Below are positions 11,373-23,641 of a stretch of DNA of 64,000 bases, one piece after another; the stretch's first letter is position 1; every line of letters begins with the position of its first letter. Both the position numbers and the translations under genes were made by a program. The notes below the pieces were generated by a model that searched no databases, had not been told where the DNA came from, and worked only from the letters and a program-made list of their open reading frames with translations. Origin of the DNA: Amaranthus tricolor (taxonomy: Eukaryota; Streptophyta; Magnoliopsida; Caryophyllales; Amaranthaceae); assembly GCF_026212465.1 (NCBI RefSeq), contig NC_080048.1:26373993-26437992 (forward strand). Direction: 5' to 3'.

Positions 11373-13385
11373 TATAACAAAAGTACAAGCCATCAATTCT
11401 TTTTCCAGATTGAAATCCTTAAAAGAGGTTTATGGGACTATATGGCTGATTTTCCCTATTTTGATTCTCGTATTGGGAATCATAATAGGTGTAATATTAA
11501 TTGTGTGGTTAGAAAGACAAATATCCGCCGGTATACATCAACGTATTGGACCTGAATTTGCTAATCCTTTGGTAATTCTTCAAGCTCTGGCGGATGGAAC
11601 AAAACTATTTTTTAAAGAAAAACTTCTTTGGGATAAGTATTTGTTTAGTATTGGATCCTCTATAGCAATTATATCAATTCTACTAAGTTATTCAGTAATT
11701 CCTTTTGGTTCTCGACTTGTTCTTGCCGATTGAAGTATTGGTGTTTTTTCTATGGATTGCCATTTCAAGTATTGCTCCAATTGGACTTCTTATGTCAGGA
11801 TATAGATCAAATAATAAATATTCCTTTTTAGGTAGTCTACAGGCAGCTGCTCAATCAATTAGTTATGAAATACCATTAACTCTATGTGTGTTTGCAATAT
11901 TCCTACGTGTGATTCGTTGAAACAAAGGTCTACCCTGGCCTCATTTCTTTTTATTTTGGGTTTCTAAGAATAAAAATGAAATTGTTTGAATAGTATCTTC
12001 CTTTTTGTTAGTTACTGATCGGGTTGATAAAGTAAACCAAATAATTAGATGAGTGAAAGAAAACAGCTTTCAAATTTGCAATAAAAAGTTGAATCTCATT
12101 GCCTATGTACAGGGTTAAACAAAAATAAACATGAGCAGTCAAGGCTGTTTCCCCAAAGATTGGTTATCTTGACTTGAAGCGGGTTGAAACTAATTATGGA
12201 GTTTTTACTTTCTTTTTTTTTTCTATGTATAAAAATAGATTTGAATTACCATAGAGGTTGAATAAACATGAGCGGATGGTTACGAACACCAAAGTACACA
12301 ACGGATTTGTGATAGAGATTGTGTAACTTATCCGACGAGATATACTTACATAAAAGAAAAAATAATTGGGGCTTTAAATTTGTAGAAATGATCAAGTAGT
12401 ACTCCACAAATTCCGATCCAAAGTATGCTCCCATCCACTGATTAAGTGAATAAACTATCAAGAACGAAGTACTCTTTTACTTTTTTATTTTAAGACTAAA
12501 AAAATCCAGGAAATAAGTGGTCGAAAAAAAAAGATAATATGAATATAAAAATATATAACTGGAATTATAGAAAAAATAATTTCCAATATCCATATTCAAG
12601 CATTAAGTTATTACTAAAAAAAGGATTAAAGTAAAGGATGAGATCAATTCCGAAGCATTTGTGAGAACATAGCGGACAAAATTTCATTGGTCTAATTCAG
12701 GATTTTTCGATTGATTTTAATTTAATTCTTCTACAAGCATATGAAGATTTAAAGAATATTAATCAATCCTAGATTTATTTATGGCTCTTGAGGAGCTGTA
12801 TGAGGTGAAAATCTCATGTACGGTTCTATAATAACGATGACAAGAGTGATTTTCTCATCGACTATGATTATCTAACAATTTAAGTCAGTTGCTATAGTTG
12901 AGGCACAACCAAAATATGAGTTTTTGGGATGGATAGGGTTTATTGTTTTTATAATTTCTTCTCTAGTTAAATGCGAGAGATTGCCTTTTGATTTACCAAA
13001 AGCAGAAGAAGAATTAGTAGCAGGTTATCAAATCGAATATTCCGGTATTAAATTCGGTTTATTTTATGTTGCGTTTTATCTAAATTTACTAATGTCCTCT
13101 TTATTTGTAACCGTTCTTTATTTGGGTGGTTGGAATCTTTCTATTCCACTCATAGTCATTTCTGGCTTTTTGAAAAAAAAAATAGATGGAGTTTTTAGAA
13201 CGACAGTTAGTATTTTCATTACATTAGCTAAAACTTTTTTATTCTTGTTCATTCCAATCATAACAAGATGGACTTTACCTAGACTGACAATGGACCAATT
13301 ATTAAATCTTGGATGGAAATTTCTTTTTCTTATTTTTTTACCTAATCTATTATTAACAACTCCTTCCCAACTCCTTTCATTATAA
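11362..13385 (+). pseudogene. ndhA: ndhA pseudogene with group II intron
   Basis: NdhA is the ND1-like membrane subunit of plastid NDH. Exon 1 (11362 to ~11920) encodes [24 protein letters not shown] sequence with a frameshift near 11730 (LVLAD, then [19 protein letters not shown]). The intron covers about 11921-12870. Exon 2 resumes as [18 protein letters not shown] (an in-frame stop precedes GxFW) and runs to [11 protein letters not shown] at 13385. A few residues (the NLWRQP stretch) are missing in exon 2. Both exon lengths are otherwise normal. Confidence 0.93.
11921..12870 (+). other. Degraded ndhA group II intron
   Basis: Non-coding sequence between the two ndhA exons, of the expected length for the plastid ndhA intron. 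Domain V is recognisable at 12793-12826: a 34-nt hairpin beginning GAGCTGTATGAGG and ending TACGGTTC with a GAAA-type loop. One stem base has changed C to T relative to the usual GAGCCGTATGAGG. Exact ends were set only by homology of the exons. Confidence 0.8.
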
Positions 13386-13493
13386 AATTTTTTTAAAAAA
13401 ACGAATATTTTATATTCACTCTAACTTAATTCGCAACTTGTCCCAAACAAGAGAAAGAAACAAAATCTTATTTTTTGTATTGATATTTACTAT

Positions 13494-14005
13494 ATGTTTC
13501 CTATGGTAACCGGGTTCATCAATTATGGTCAACAAAAAATACGTGCAGCAAGGTGCATTGGTCAAGGTTTTATGATTACTTTATCCAAAATTAATCGTTT
13601 ACCTGTAACTATTAAATATCTGTATGAAAAATTGATCACATTAGAGCGTTTTCGTGGTCGAATTTATTTTGAATTTGATAAATGCATTGCTTGTGAAGTA
13701 TGTGTTCGTGCATGTCCTATAGATTTACCCGTGTTGATTGGAAATTGGAAACAGATCTTCTAAAGAACCGTTTATTTAATTATAGAATTGATTTTGGAAT
13801 TTGTATTTTTTGTGGTAATTGTGTTGAGTATTGTCCAACAAATTATTTAACAATGACTGAAGAATATGAGCTTTCGACTTATGATCATCATGAATTAAAT
13901 TATAATCAAATTGCTCTGGGTCGTTTACCAATATCAATAACTAATGATTACACAATTCGACCAATTTTAAATTCACCTCAACCAAAAGAGAAATTCCGTG
14001 ATTGA
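13494..14005 (+). pseudogene. ndhI: ndhI pseudogene (plastid NDH 4Fe-4S subunit)
   Basis: The first half (13494 to ~13740) begins [14 protein letters not shown] and holds the first ferredoxin-type motif [13 protein letters not shown] frameshift at about 13730-13745 separates it from the second half, which holds the second motif [12 protein letters not shown] and [12 protein letters not shown]. Both 4Fe-4S clusters would have been present before the shift. Length and position after ndhA are normal for plastids. Confidence 0.93.
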
Positions 14006-14320
14006 AGAGCAATTGTCAATTGTCAATTATTAAATTTCTTTTTTTCTTGTTCAATAACAATAAATTTTGATAATTCAATATTCCAATTTATTGGTGAAAA
14101 TCAAAACTTTATTTGGATTTTAAATATGTTTACTGTAATTCTAATGGTTTTAAATAGTTTTGGTTGCCCCAAACCAATGTGATAGGTTCATTAACTTTAC
14201 TTTACTCACATTAAGTGATACGCATTAGGATTTAAAATAAAAATGCATAAAATTTTTTTTCTGTTTAAGTCAATAAAATCATGAAACGTTTGGATTTTTT
14301 TATTTCTTATTTTACATATA

Positions 14321-14844
14321 ATGGATTTACCTGGGCAAATACATGATTTTTTTTTTTTGTTTTTCTGGGGTCAGGCCTTATATTAGGTGGTCCAGGAGTA
14401 GTATTATTTACCAATATAATTTTTTCTGCTTTTTTGTTAGGATTGGTTCTTGTTTGTATATCTTTATTCTATATTCTAGCAAATTACCATTTTGTAGCTT
14501 CTGAACAACTGCTTATTTATGTGGGAGCTATAAATATATTAATATTATTTTTTGTAATGTTCATGAATGGTCCGGAATATGACACAGATTTCCGTCTGTG
14601 GACTGTCGGGGATGGGATTACCTTATTGGTTTGTGCAAGTCTTTTTGTTTCATTAACAATTACTATTATAAATACAACCTGGTATGGGATTATTTGGACT
14701 AAAAAATCAAATCAGATTCTAGAACAAGATTTGATAAGCGCTAGTCAACAAATAGGAATTTATTTATCAACTGATTGTTTTCTTCCATTTAAACTCATTT
14801 CAATAATCCTTTTAGTTGCTTTAATAGGTGCAATTCATCAATAA
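14321..14844 (+). pseudogene. ndhG: ndhG pseudogene (plastid NDH subunit G, ND6-like)
   Basis: The start ATG at 14321 encodes [12 protein letters not shown], followed by an expanded T run (about 14347-14360) that shifts the frame. The rest reads [20 protein letters not shown], then [20 protein letters not shown] and ends [10 protein letters not shown]. Hydrophobic helices match the ND6-like membrane subunit. The 3' end is slightly short of the usual tail. Confidence 0.92.
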
Positions 14845-15069
14845 TAATTCATTTGATTTTTTAAAATAGCAATAAAAAAAACCATATTTTATCATATTCA
14901 TTTTTATTCTAGTCAATCAAATTGGTTTAATTCAATTTATTATTCTATTATCATATCATTTTTTTATTCTTCATTTTTTTTGTATTATAACTTATTATAA
15001 TCTAGTTAATCAAATGGGTTTAGTTGTTGTTCATATTCGAATGAATAGAGATTGATAAAGAATTGGTCA

Positions 15070-15232
15070 CTGATACTCGAACATGTACTTGTTTTGAGTG
15101 CTTTTATATTTTTAATCGACATTTATGGATTAGTCACGAAACGAAATTTGGTTCAGGCTCTAATGTGTCTTGAACTTATATTGAATGCAGTTAATCTAAA
15201 TTTTGTAACATTTTTTGATTGTTTTGATAGTC
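15070..15232 (+). pseudogene. ndhE: ndhE pseudogene, 5' half only, cut at the NUPT border
   Basis: Sequence [20 protein letters not shown], then [19 protein letters not shown], matches plastid NdhE (ND4L-like). The start ATG has become CTG at 15070. Similarity ends after the DS residues near 15232, where unrelated nuclear-type sequence begins, so roughly the last 45 residues are missing. This marks the right breakpoint of the plastid insertion. Confidence 0.9.
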
Positions 15233-18200
15233 ACACTTTTGGCATACTAGGCAGGTGTCAACCCCCATACTAGGTCAAACTTGATTTTTTTGACATAAAA
15301 CTTCGCCAGCTATACTAATTAGTATGTTATTGTTTTTTAATTATAAAAATTGAAAAAGTAGGCATATTATTGTTCTAAAGCTTTTGAAGGCTTTACACAA
15401 TCGATTCCTCTAAAGTGATGCAACTGTTGTGTGTAAAGGTCATGTAACTTAGATCACCTATTATCTTAAGATTGGCAACCCCCTTATCAACTCCCCCGAA
15501 AATTGCAATTTAAGCAATACTTCTATAGCCCAACTTGTTAGCACCAAATTCATCAACACCAAACTTTTTAAGTGAAGCTTAATGCCTAACTAGACATCCC
15601 AAATCATTCACATGGCTTTTAAAGTTGCCATTCTCCCTTTCACTCCATTTCAAAGCATTTTACCTTATTTTGGGTGTCATCTTAAAGTAACCTTCAATCG
15701 ATCAACCCTTAACTCACGAAAATGTGTGCGCTCTTGTCCTTAAAGTAACAACCATATACCGTCTCTTTAGGTGGTCCTAGTTCTACTGTCATTCCTATAG
15801 AAGGCCTTAAGGGTCTGATTTATCTTCTAAGGAGCATGTGTCGGCTAGGTTAGGGAAATTAGACACTAGTCAAGCCACTATCCTAGCTAACGAGGGCAAT
15901 ATGCAGACATATATGCACTGTATAAGTGATAGGGTGGATGAATTCAGTGATGATGTGGAACGATTGGGACAACCTTATGACTTTGCCTATCGCGGCCACA
16001 TGGTTCCACAAACTATGGTAACCCCTTCTAAGTATGAGAGGCCATAATATTCTAACTTTTTTTATGTAGACATTAGTAGGGACTTGTGGTATTACAAATA
16101 GGTAAGCATAGAGTTGTAAAATATCCTAAGCATTGGTTTGAGATGGTGTTTATGCCACAAGAGGGTGGTGGTGGTAGTGGAGAAGAAGGCAGGATGCTGA
16201 TTATGATAATAATTGGAATGGTGAGGTCAACCCTCATAATGTCTATATCATCCTTTGACATCAATGTTAATTTGCTTAAGGTTTTTTGTTGTCTTTTTAG
16301 TTTTGATTTTCAGCTTATTTTGGTTTGTTTTATGTGTTAGGTGTGTTGTTAACTTTTTATTTTCCCTAAGTGCTTGTATCACCCATGGTTCATTGTTTCA
16401 TCTCTTTTGAGAGGTATATTTCTCTTCTCCTTCTCTTCTTCTTATAGCTCCACGAAACGTTCCTTCCTTACCCCACCTTGGCTATCATCACATAATTTCT
16501 TGTACATCCCTTTTGTGAACAACAAAAACACCAAGTTAAATATTTCATTACTTAAACACAATCCTAACCTTATTTTCACTTCCACTATTGCTTTCAACCG
16601 CGAGATTTGAAAGTGCTAAGCCTCTTTGCTTATAGGGTTCGAATGTTTAGGTGTTTAATTTTGCTTTCTTGATGTATATACTAATTTTTTTGGCTTAAAT
16701 ATTTATTATTATGCTTTTTTTATCACTTTAAGTGTGTACAAGGAGCTGTGCGATTTGGATATGACAGGTAGATTAATTTTTGTGCCCTTGCTCATCTAGG
16801 GCATATGGGTGTTTGAGGGAGACTCGGTTAATCAAAGTGAGTAATAACCTTTTTAATCGTAGCCATCTGTACCCTATTGCTACCAATGAGTTGTTAGGGA
16901 ATTTTTAGTGCGCTTTTTGACCTCCTGATTTAAAATCCATCATGACCAGTTTTTTTATTTTACTTGGAAAAACTTTTCAAGAACTTGTGTTTGAGAGGAA
17001 TGACTAAAAATGGTCTAACTAAACTCATTTACTAGAATTATTTGAAGTCAATGTCAAGATGGTCGAAAATGTGGTCAAAGTCTTGGTCTACTCAAAGCTA
17101 TATTATTCAAGTCACTTTTGAAGGTACTTGCATGGTCCATTCGAATTGCATGGATATGTTGCTTGAATATTGGCAAAGAATGGAAGCATGTTAATTTATC
17201 CTTGGTGATGTATAAAAATCCACGGTTTGCTTAAGGATGCCATAATTTTTGAGGTGTTACTTTAGCACAAAAGTTACCTAAATTAGCACGCATAATATAA
17301 GGTAATTAGATGATTAAATTGCTAATTAAGTTGGTGACTTATAGGTGAATAGTTCTGAGTTGAATGTTGTAATTATCTTGCCTCAAATATGGATAGTTTT
17401 TAAAAGAGAATAATTCCATTTAAGGTCGTCTATCAAAGGATTGAATAGAGAAATTATTGTTGATTTGACTATTCTGTCAAAGGTTTGAAAGGCTAAATAA
17501 GGCAACTATGAATTTTATCTTAAATCACACAGTTATTGCTCTCATCATTCATTTCAATGGCTGTAGTAATATTGTCCATTCATTTCATCGTATAATCATT
17601 GAGAAGAGCATCCAAAAGGCCACGTTTTATTCGTTTATGGGATTAATTGCTCGCGTTTTTATGAGGGTTTATTATTGATTTTCTCTTCAATTTCCATCAT
17701 TCATTTGGTCATTCAATATGGTTGATTCAAGAGTGATTATATTTCATCGAAGTTATTCTAAAGTTAAGAGCATCCAAGGTAAAAATTCAAAGTCGTTCTA
17801 TTGCTTGTTCATATAGCTGCTGGAAAGGGCATTCAAGGCTTTTAAACTGGTTCAGAGAAGAATACAAAGGTCATAATTTTTGAGCTACATTTTCTATCAT
17901 CAACAAGAGATAAAAGAAGCCATTCAATTGTAGGTGTTAAAGGTCTTTTATTTCTGATTTTATTGGCAATGATAAAGAGTCATTTATGGCTATGTAAGAG
18001 TCATTTAATCAATTAGGACCCTAAGGGCTTAGTATACTAGCAAGTTTACATAGGATTCTAGTGTATCTTTATGTAATTACTTGGATGGTTTGTACTCAAG
18101 TAAATGGTAGTATAATTTCTGATTTTTCATATGCTTTGTAAGCCTAAATAAAGGCATATTTGATGAATGGAAAGAGATGCACAACATGAACAAAACCGAA

Positions 18201-19670
18201 ATCCAATGGAAGTTGTGAAACATTTTCTTATTCATATACTTGTGTTTAAGTATTGAATGTTTATCCAAATTGTGAATTTTTCTTAGATTTTGATGAAGTT
18301 AAAGTGTTTGTGAAAGTTCCATACATTTTAATTCATAATATTCTAATTTGAGTTAAGTGTTTCTTAAATTGATATTACAACCTAGGAAGTTTAAGTGAGT
18401 GTTCCTTGCTTACATATCCTTTAGTTTGATTCAAGTGAGTGTTCCTTATCAAACACAATTGTTCTTTTATTTGTTTTTTCATTTCTTTAAATATCTGAAT
18501 TCATATTTAGAAAATCCGTGGAATCGTTTTCAAAGTCATGAGAACTAATCCAAACAAAAATCTGTTATTTTCGTAACTTCATAATATAGCCACACATATA
18601 CAACTTTTTTTACCATCTTTCTTTCTAAGCAAAACACATTTCTTTTCTATCTAAGTATTCCAGTTGGGTTCCCCTCGTTTTTGTTAAACTAGTCCCACTA
18701 GTTTACACATCACTTTACTATTAATTTGTTATAATTTTTTCACAATAAAGGCCATATGCCACCTAGGAAGGAAAATATCACCATTCTTGATTTTTCTTAT
18801 CTTTTGTAGAGTGATGTATTTTTTTCTTTTATTTTTTTTATGTTTTTTAGTTTTTCGATTTTCATAATTGAAAAATAATAATAATAGTAAAGAATTTGAA
18901 AAATCAAAAAAAAAAGGAATTGGAAAAAACTCTTCACTTATTTGTGGGGCGTCATACGAAAGAAGTTTGGAGGCTTATTTGAGTAGGTCAGTCATTCTAG
19001 TGTTTGGTTTTTAGAATAGGGATCTCGAATAGAAATTGTCTACTTCTTTCGCTGTTATACGGGGATGCAGGTGCTCAAAGGTAAGTAACTAACCTGATGG
19101 CATTATATTAGGTTAGTACCTTGATTAAAGAAGTCTAATTGGGACATTCCTCATAGCGTTAATTAGGTAGAGTGGTTTGGCTTTCAGGTAAGCCTTGAGT
19201 TAGGCACTAGGGAGAGATTTTAATCGAGGAACCCTTATTATAATTTTTTTTTATCCTACCTCATTTTATCTGACTAGTTTTAGATCGTTTATGTTTGGGG
19301 GAAAGGTATAAGGGGACGATGTGTGTGTATTCTCACTCTCGCTCACTTTTTTCATTGATTCATTTGCTGAAGGACGAGTAAAGGCTAGCATAAGAGAGTG
19401 AAAAATGTGGATTTTTTTTATTTATGAGGATTTTTTGTATGAGTTGAGGTTAGGAGTGATGGAATCAGCTACGAATAGGTACTTGGTCTCATTTGCACTA
19501 ATTTAAGTTTTTGTAAATTATATTTAGTATTCTTGGCAAATTTTGAATCTTTTTGCGCCTCTTCAAGTCCGCCGAAATTCCATTGGACAATAGGGTTTAA
19601 AATTCCTATTTAAAGTCTTTCAAGATTTCATGAGAAGTTAATAATTTATAGAATATATTTTCAACTATAG
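15233..19670. other. Non-coding, repeat-like nuclear DNA, unclassified
   Basis: No recognisable protein domain, LTR pair or TIR was found. One coding-like piece at 15838-16047 (RLGKLDTSQATIL, then ISDRVDEFSDDVERLGQ) has no family I recognise. The T-rich stretch near 16270-16400 and the phrase TTTATGTTTGGGGGAAAG near 19288 resemble spacer sequence seen in Athila-type Ty3/gypsy elements, but this is only a resemblance. A decayed retroelement is the best guess. Confidence 0.3.
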
Positions 19671-20903
19671 CCTTCAAATTTAGTCGTTTTAAAAACTACA
19701 ACCTCAATGTTTTTTACCGAACTACAACCTTCATGTTACAAAAGTCGATGTCGATATAGCCAAGTCACCTTAATCAAGAGACTTGTGCCCAAAATACCCT
19801 TTGATCTTTTCTTTTACCTTTGACCTTAACAAAACTTACTCACAACTAATCCACATCCCAAACCACAACCTTTCACAACCTTCTCACCTTTCTTTCTACC
19901 ACTACCACCATTATGTCTCACCATAACTTCTGCTCTCCTCCATCATATTCTCTCTTCTTCTTCTTCTTATTCTTCATCATCATCTTCTTCTTCTTCTTCT
20001 TTTTCTTCTTCTTCTTCTTCTTCTTCTTCTTCTTCTTCTTCTTCTTCTTCTTCTTCTTCGACCTTTCCTTTCATGGCAACTCATACCCATTTCATGCACT
20101 ACCCCCACCCTCCCCTGTCAACAACCCATATTCATAACACCATTCACGAGTGTATTGAAAAGGTTGAAGGTTCATTTGGAATTCAAAAATTATACAATTT
20201 TATCAAGAATTATTACCCACAGTAAAACCATAATCATAGGAAATTAGGAAAAATTTTGAGCATAAGAATGCCCTAAAATAGAAAACCTATTCAATGAGGT
20301 ACCCACAAATTTTCCGAATTGAATAAGAATACACAAGTCCCAAAACTAGAAACTCGTATTCAATTAGTTATCTATAAATTTCTCATATTTGTATTTATGG
20401 TGGGTTGAAAAGGAAAGATGAACTGAAGAAAATTTATGAGATGTGTATATATGGTGGATTAAAAACCTAATTCAATTACCGTACACAATTTTCACAAAGT
20501 AAGAAATCTGATAAATGAAGAAATAAAAATGGGAAGAAAAATTACAAGAAAAGATGGAAGGCATGTTAAAAATGGAAGATGTGTATTTATTGTGGATGAA
20601 AGCATTCATGTAAAGAAAAGTTAAAGAAGAAGAAGAGAGAAAATGATGTGGGGGAAGGAAAGTTATGGTGAGGCGTGGTGGTAGTGGTAGAGAGGGAGGT
20701 GAAAAGGTTGTGAAGGGGTGTAGTTTTGGATGTGGGTTAGTTGTAAGTGAGTTGGGTTAAGTTCAAAGGTAAAAGAAAAGGTCATAGGGTACTTTGGGAA
20801 CAAGTCATCGAATTTTGGTGACTTAGATGTATCGATGTCGACTTTTGTAACTTGAGGCTATAAACTTTGAGGTTGTAGTTTTTTGAACGACTAAACTTGA
20901 CGG
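19671..20903. mobile_element. Fold-back (long-TIR) element, MULE-like or MITE
   Basis: Sequence 19671 to ~19966 is repeated in reverse complement at ~20622-20903. Matching landmarks are TTTAGTCGTT, AAAACTACAACCTCAA, GTTACAAAAGTCGA and CACTACCACCA in the same order on opposite strands. The arms are about 290 bp with scattered mismatches. No transposase lies between them. I could not see a convincing target-site duplication, so the superfamily is open; long TIRs fit Mutator-type or Foldback elements. Confidence 0.8.
19948..20060 (+). repeat. TTC/CTT microsatellite
   Basis: About 110 bp of nearly pure CTT units, starting exactly where the left arm of the fold-back element reaches its inner TCTTCTTCTTCTT end. 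The right arm has only a few matching AAG units near 20625. Apparent poly-phenylalanine translation here is an artefact. Confidence 0.95.
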
Positions 20904-22386
20904 TCCAAGAATTAATTTTTTTATAATACGATTCAATTTTTTATGAATATAACTAATGAATTAAAATTTCTTGTTAACCCTATAATTTTCAGTATTAATA
21001 ATGGAATAAATAAGATAAAATTTTCTTTCTTTATGTTAAAATCATATTAATCATGCTTTAAGTTTCAATTGATTAAAAAATTGAAGATCATATATCCTTA
21101 TACAAGATTCAATAAGAATCATGAATCCTAATTTCAATATAATTCTTCACTAATCTAACATATAATTTTGCAAGAAGTGGACAATTGAGGAGATGGTCGT
21201 CGAAAAGAGGGCTACCAGAGAGGTAGTCGCCAAAAAAAGGGCTATCGGAGAAGTAGTGGAGGGGGATTGGGGTTTCAAGGAAAGTGGTGGTGGGGTGAGG
21301 GTGTAAAGGGTGATGGGAAGTTTTTTCTTTTATAATAAATAATATTATAAAATATAAATGACAAATGCAATCAGGGATGGTCAATGGTCATTAGCAAGTT
21401 AATTCGTTGGAAACCGGTGTTACGCATGGTGTAGAGTTTGAAACTTTAGTGGCTGTAATTTATGAAGAAACATTAAGACTGTAATTTGCATAATCTACTT
21501 ATTTGAAAGATGTAAAATACAAATTATTCTTCTAATTAAATCATAATAAAACTTTATTGGAAAAGTATATTTGATGATACCTTAACTTACTTGATGAATT
21601 AATGACATTTAAAGGAGAAATATATAAAGCTTGCTTAATGAAAATATTACACGGCCAAATAAAGAAAAGATATTACGTGATCAATAAAATCTTGAATAGA
21701 AACAAAGTGATTGAATTGCTTTCTTTTGATAAACTAGTTGTAGGGCCGCGTAACCCAAGAAACCCTTTTAAAGTCAAAATTTTAGTTTAAAGCGGTGTAA
21801 TTAAATTAATCATATTGTATTGTATCAATTTTATAGTTTAGCTACATAAAATTAAAATTGTTCACAACAACATAATCTTATTATGAATATAAAGTTGTTG
21901 GTCCAACTAAAGGCGCATTTGCATTGACAAATTTCACAATTATTGTTGTCCGGTTGTTGTTGGTGATTTTTGAATGACAAATATACACAACCTTAAGCAA
22001 AGTTAGGAAGAAAGGAGAGAATCAAAATCAAAGTGGGAAGAATGAAAAAAAAAAAGAATCCTAATTCAAAGACTATCAAACGCAATGGAGTCCTCTTCTT
22101 CTCTGACTGCTCCTACATACAACAAACAGAAGAATGTAATCAAAATTGGTGCAAGACTCTGAAATTTTGTTAACGTATACTGCAAGAGAAGCAGACTTAC
22201 TTTGGGCATTTTTAATTACTTTTGCAACTTCCCCAAGCTCATAGCAGAATCAGTAACAGAAATTTTGATTTTTCCAAGTTTACTTTTGTTAGCACTTTGT
22301 TTCCCTTGCAAGATTTTAGTAAAACTGTAAAAGCAAAATCTGGAACTATATAAGATTTTTCATAATCTTGCAGATCTCAAAGGATT
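20904..22386. other. AT-rich sequence with no recognised feature
   Basis: I see no protein domain, RNA gene or terminal repeat here. A short duplicated phrase (AAAGAGGGCTACCAG and AAAAGGGCTATCGG, about 21207-21250) is the only internal repeat noticed. Confidence 0.5.
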
Positions 22387-22860
22387 CAGCTTGATTCAGA
22401 GTTGCGATGTTTGGGAGCTCAATGCAATATCAGGAAGTAGCATTGGAAGGCGTCATCAATCTATGCAGGCAACCCAATTTTTCGATCGAGACTACATAAA
22501 TTATGATTGTGCTTTGACGAGCAACAACGTGTTTGAGGATATAGGCAAGTTGCTATGCAAATTGGCGTTTTCCATGACTGGCCCTTTAACAAGTTGCAAC
22601 TCCAGGCCTTCGAGGGATTAATCATACTCATTCACACCATTGCTGATAAAGTTTAAAGAGGAGATGAAATGTCCTTTGAACAAAGCAGAGTGTTCACCAA
22701 TTTGGGAAGAGCGGTTAGAAATCAGGGTGAATGAGAAACATGGATACATAATATACAGTTAAAGAAAGCTCAAAAGAGGAAAGAATTGATCGCTGGTAGC
22801 CATTTCAACGAAGATGAAGAAAAAGGTCTCGAGTACCTTAAAATTTCTAAAATGTTACCC
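22387..22860 (+). pseudogene. Fragment of a GNOM-LIKE2-type ARF-GEF gene
   Basis: Across several frames the sequence reads QEVALEGVINLCRQPNF, YINYDC, IGKLLCKLAFSMTGPLTS, then in another frame LIILIHTIADKV, MSFEQSRVFTNLGRAVRNQG, WIHNIQLKKAQKRKELIAGS, and HFNEDEEKGLEYLKISK. This order matches the region just before and into the Sec7 domain of plant GBF-type ARF guanine-exchange factors, closest from memory to GNL2 (a vesicle-trafficking regulator). Frameshifts and stops interrupt it, and the catalytic Sec7 core is absent. Introns are not obvious, so a retro-copied fragment is possible. Confidence 0.6.
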
Positions 22861-22993
22861 TCAACAGCTTTTTCATCAAGAACCATTTGAGGAACTAGAT
22901 CTTCATTCCCTATCAATCAAAGATTTTCGTTCACAGAGATACAACGATTTTCAAAATATGCCAAAGAAAGCAAAAAAATATACACATGTATGT

Positions 22994-23319
22994 AATTTTT
23001 AGGGATGCAATTCTCGGTTCAGTGCATTGGATTGATAAAAATTTCTTAACGCAAGTGGAACACATAGAGAAAACTTTGGCATTTAAAGAAGTGCCTTTAC
23101 ATACCAGACAACTCAAGCTCTTGGCCATTGCACATTCAGTCTCCTCCAAGGTCAAAGTGTCCAGTCTCTTTTCCAATTTTCCGACCTAAAAATTGACAAC
23201 GAACTTTAACATCGAGTACTCAATTAACATTTTTTATAAATTTGAAAAGTAAAACTCACCTGAGGTTTCTGCTCCTTAAGTTTCTCCTTGAGCATCTTCT
23301 TCAATTTTCGCATACTTTT
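22994..23319 (-). CDS. Two minus-strand exons of an unidentified gene (basic coiled coil + Cys pairs)
   Basis: Exon 23319-23260 (60 nt, phase 0) encodes KSMRKLKKMLKEKLKEQKPQ. A 74-nt GT-AG intron (23259-23186) follows. The next exon, from 23185, reads VGKLEKRLDTLTLEETECA, then SCLVCKGTSL and MCSTCVKKF, with CxxC-type cysteine pairs suggesting a small zinc site. The open frame fades after about 22994. The upstream exon border CTCAG and both donors look normal. I do not recognise the family. It joins in phase with the exon at 34205-34331, suggesting one gene split by the retrotransposon at 23642-33964. Confidence 0.4.
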
Positions 23320-23636
23320 CTGAGGCAAGGTGTCTTACCAAAAATTACTGAACATAAGTTGGTCCAAGCAGTGAGTTCTGTGTCTAACTTGTTGAAATTA
23401 GATAAGGTGTCTCACCATAAATTAGTGAGCTGTGAGCATCTTCTTCGTCAATACAACAGGAAAATTGTTTGCCCCGGACATCAAGAGGTATGTTCCTCCA
23501 ATGGATAATAGAGCATACAAGCTTTATGTATAACTTCATATCAAAAATAAAGTGAGAAAAGATAAGATGAATTAATATGTAGAACAGTTGAAGCATAACT
23601 TCTTAATCAACATCAGCTAAAGTAATAAATGCAACG

Positions 23637-23641
23637 TAAGC
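23637..23641. repeat. Left TSD of Ty3/gypsy element A (TAAGC)
   Basis: TAAGC directly precedes the 5' LTR and is repeated exactly at 33965-33969 directly after the 3' LTR. A 5-bp duplication is the Ty3/gypsy integration signature. Confidence 0.92.

Larger units (their letters stand above)
1..15232. other. Nuclear insertion of plastid DNA (NUPT), IR/SSC border
   Basis: Collinear plastid-type genes occur in the standard angiosperm order trnN, ycf1, rps15, ndhH, ndhA, ndhI, ndhG, ndhE. Homology stops abruptly inside ndhE near 15232 and runs off the left edge of the window. Removing the CACTA element at 5841-9624 leaves about 11.4 kb, close to the normal plastid length for this segment. Every protein gene carries stops, indels or start-codon changes, and the right side continues into nuclear transposons. 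This is therefore a nuclear copy and not the working plastid genome. Confidence 0.96.

Noticed and set aside
1..15232. A true plastid genome segment
   Set aside because: All protein genes are broken, a CACTA transposon lies inside, and the right side continues into nuclear retrotransposons.
19913..20137. Poly-phenylalanine reading frame
   Set aside because: It is only the translation of a TTC microsatellite and has no coding support.
21109..21384. Minus-strand 91-codon frame
   Set aside because: Low-complexity composition with a short internal duplication; no domain or homolog recognised.
22000..23640. Helitron carrying the gene fragments
   Set aside because: I could not find a convincing 3' hairpin followed by CTRR or a matching 5' TC end, so it is not claimed as a feature.
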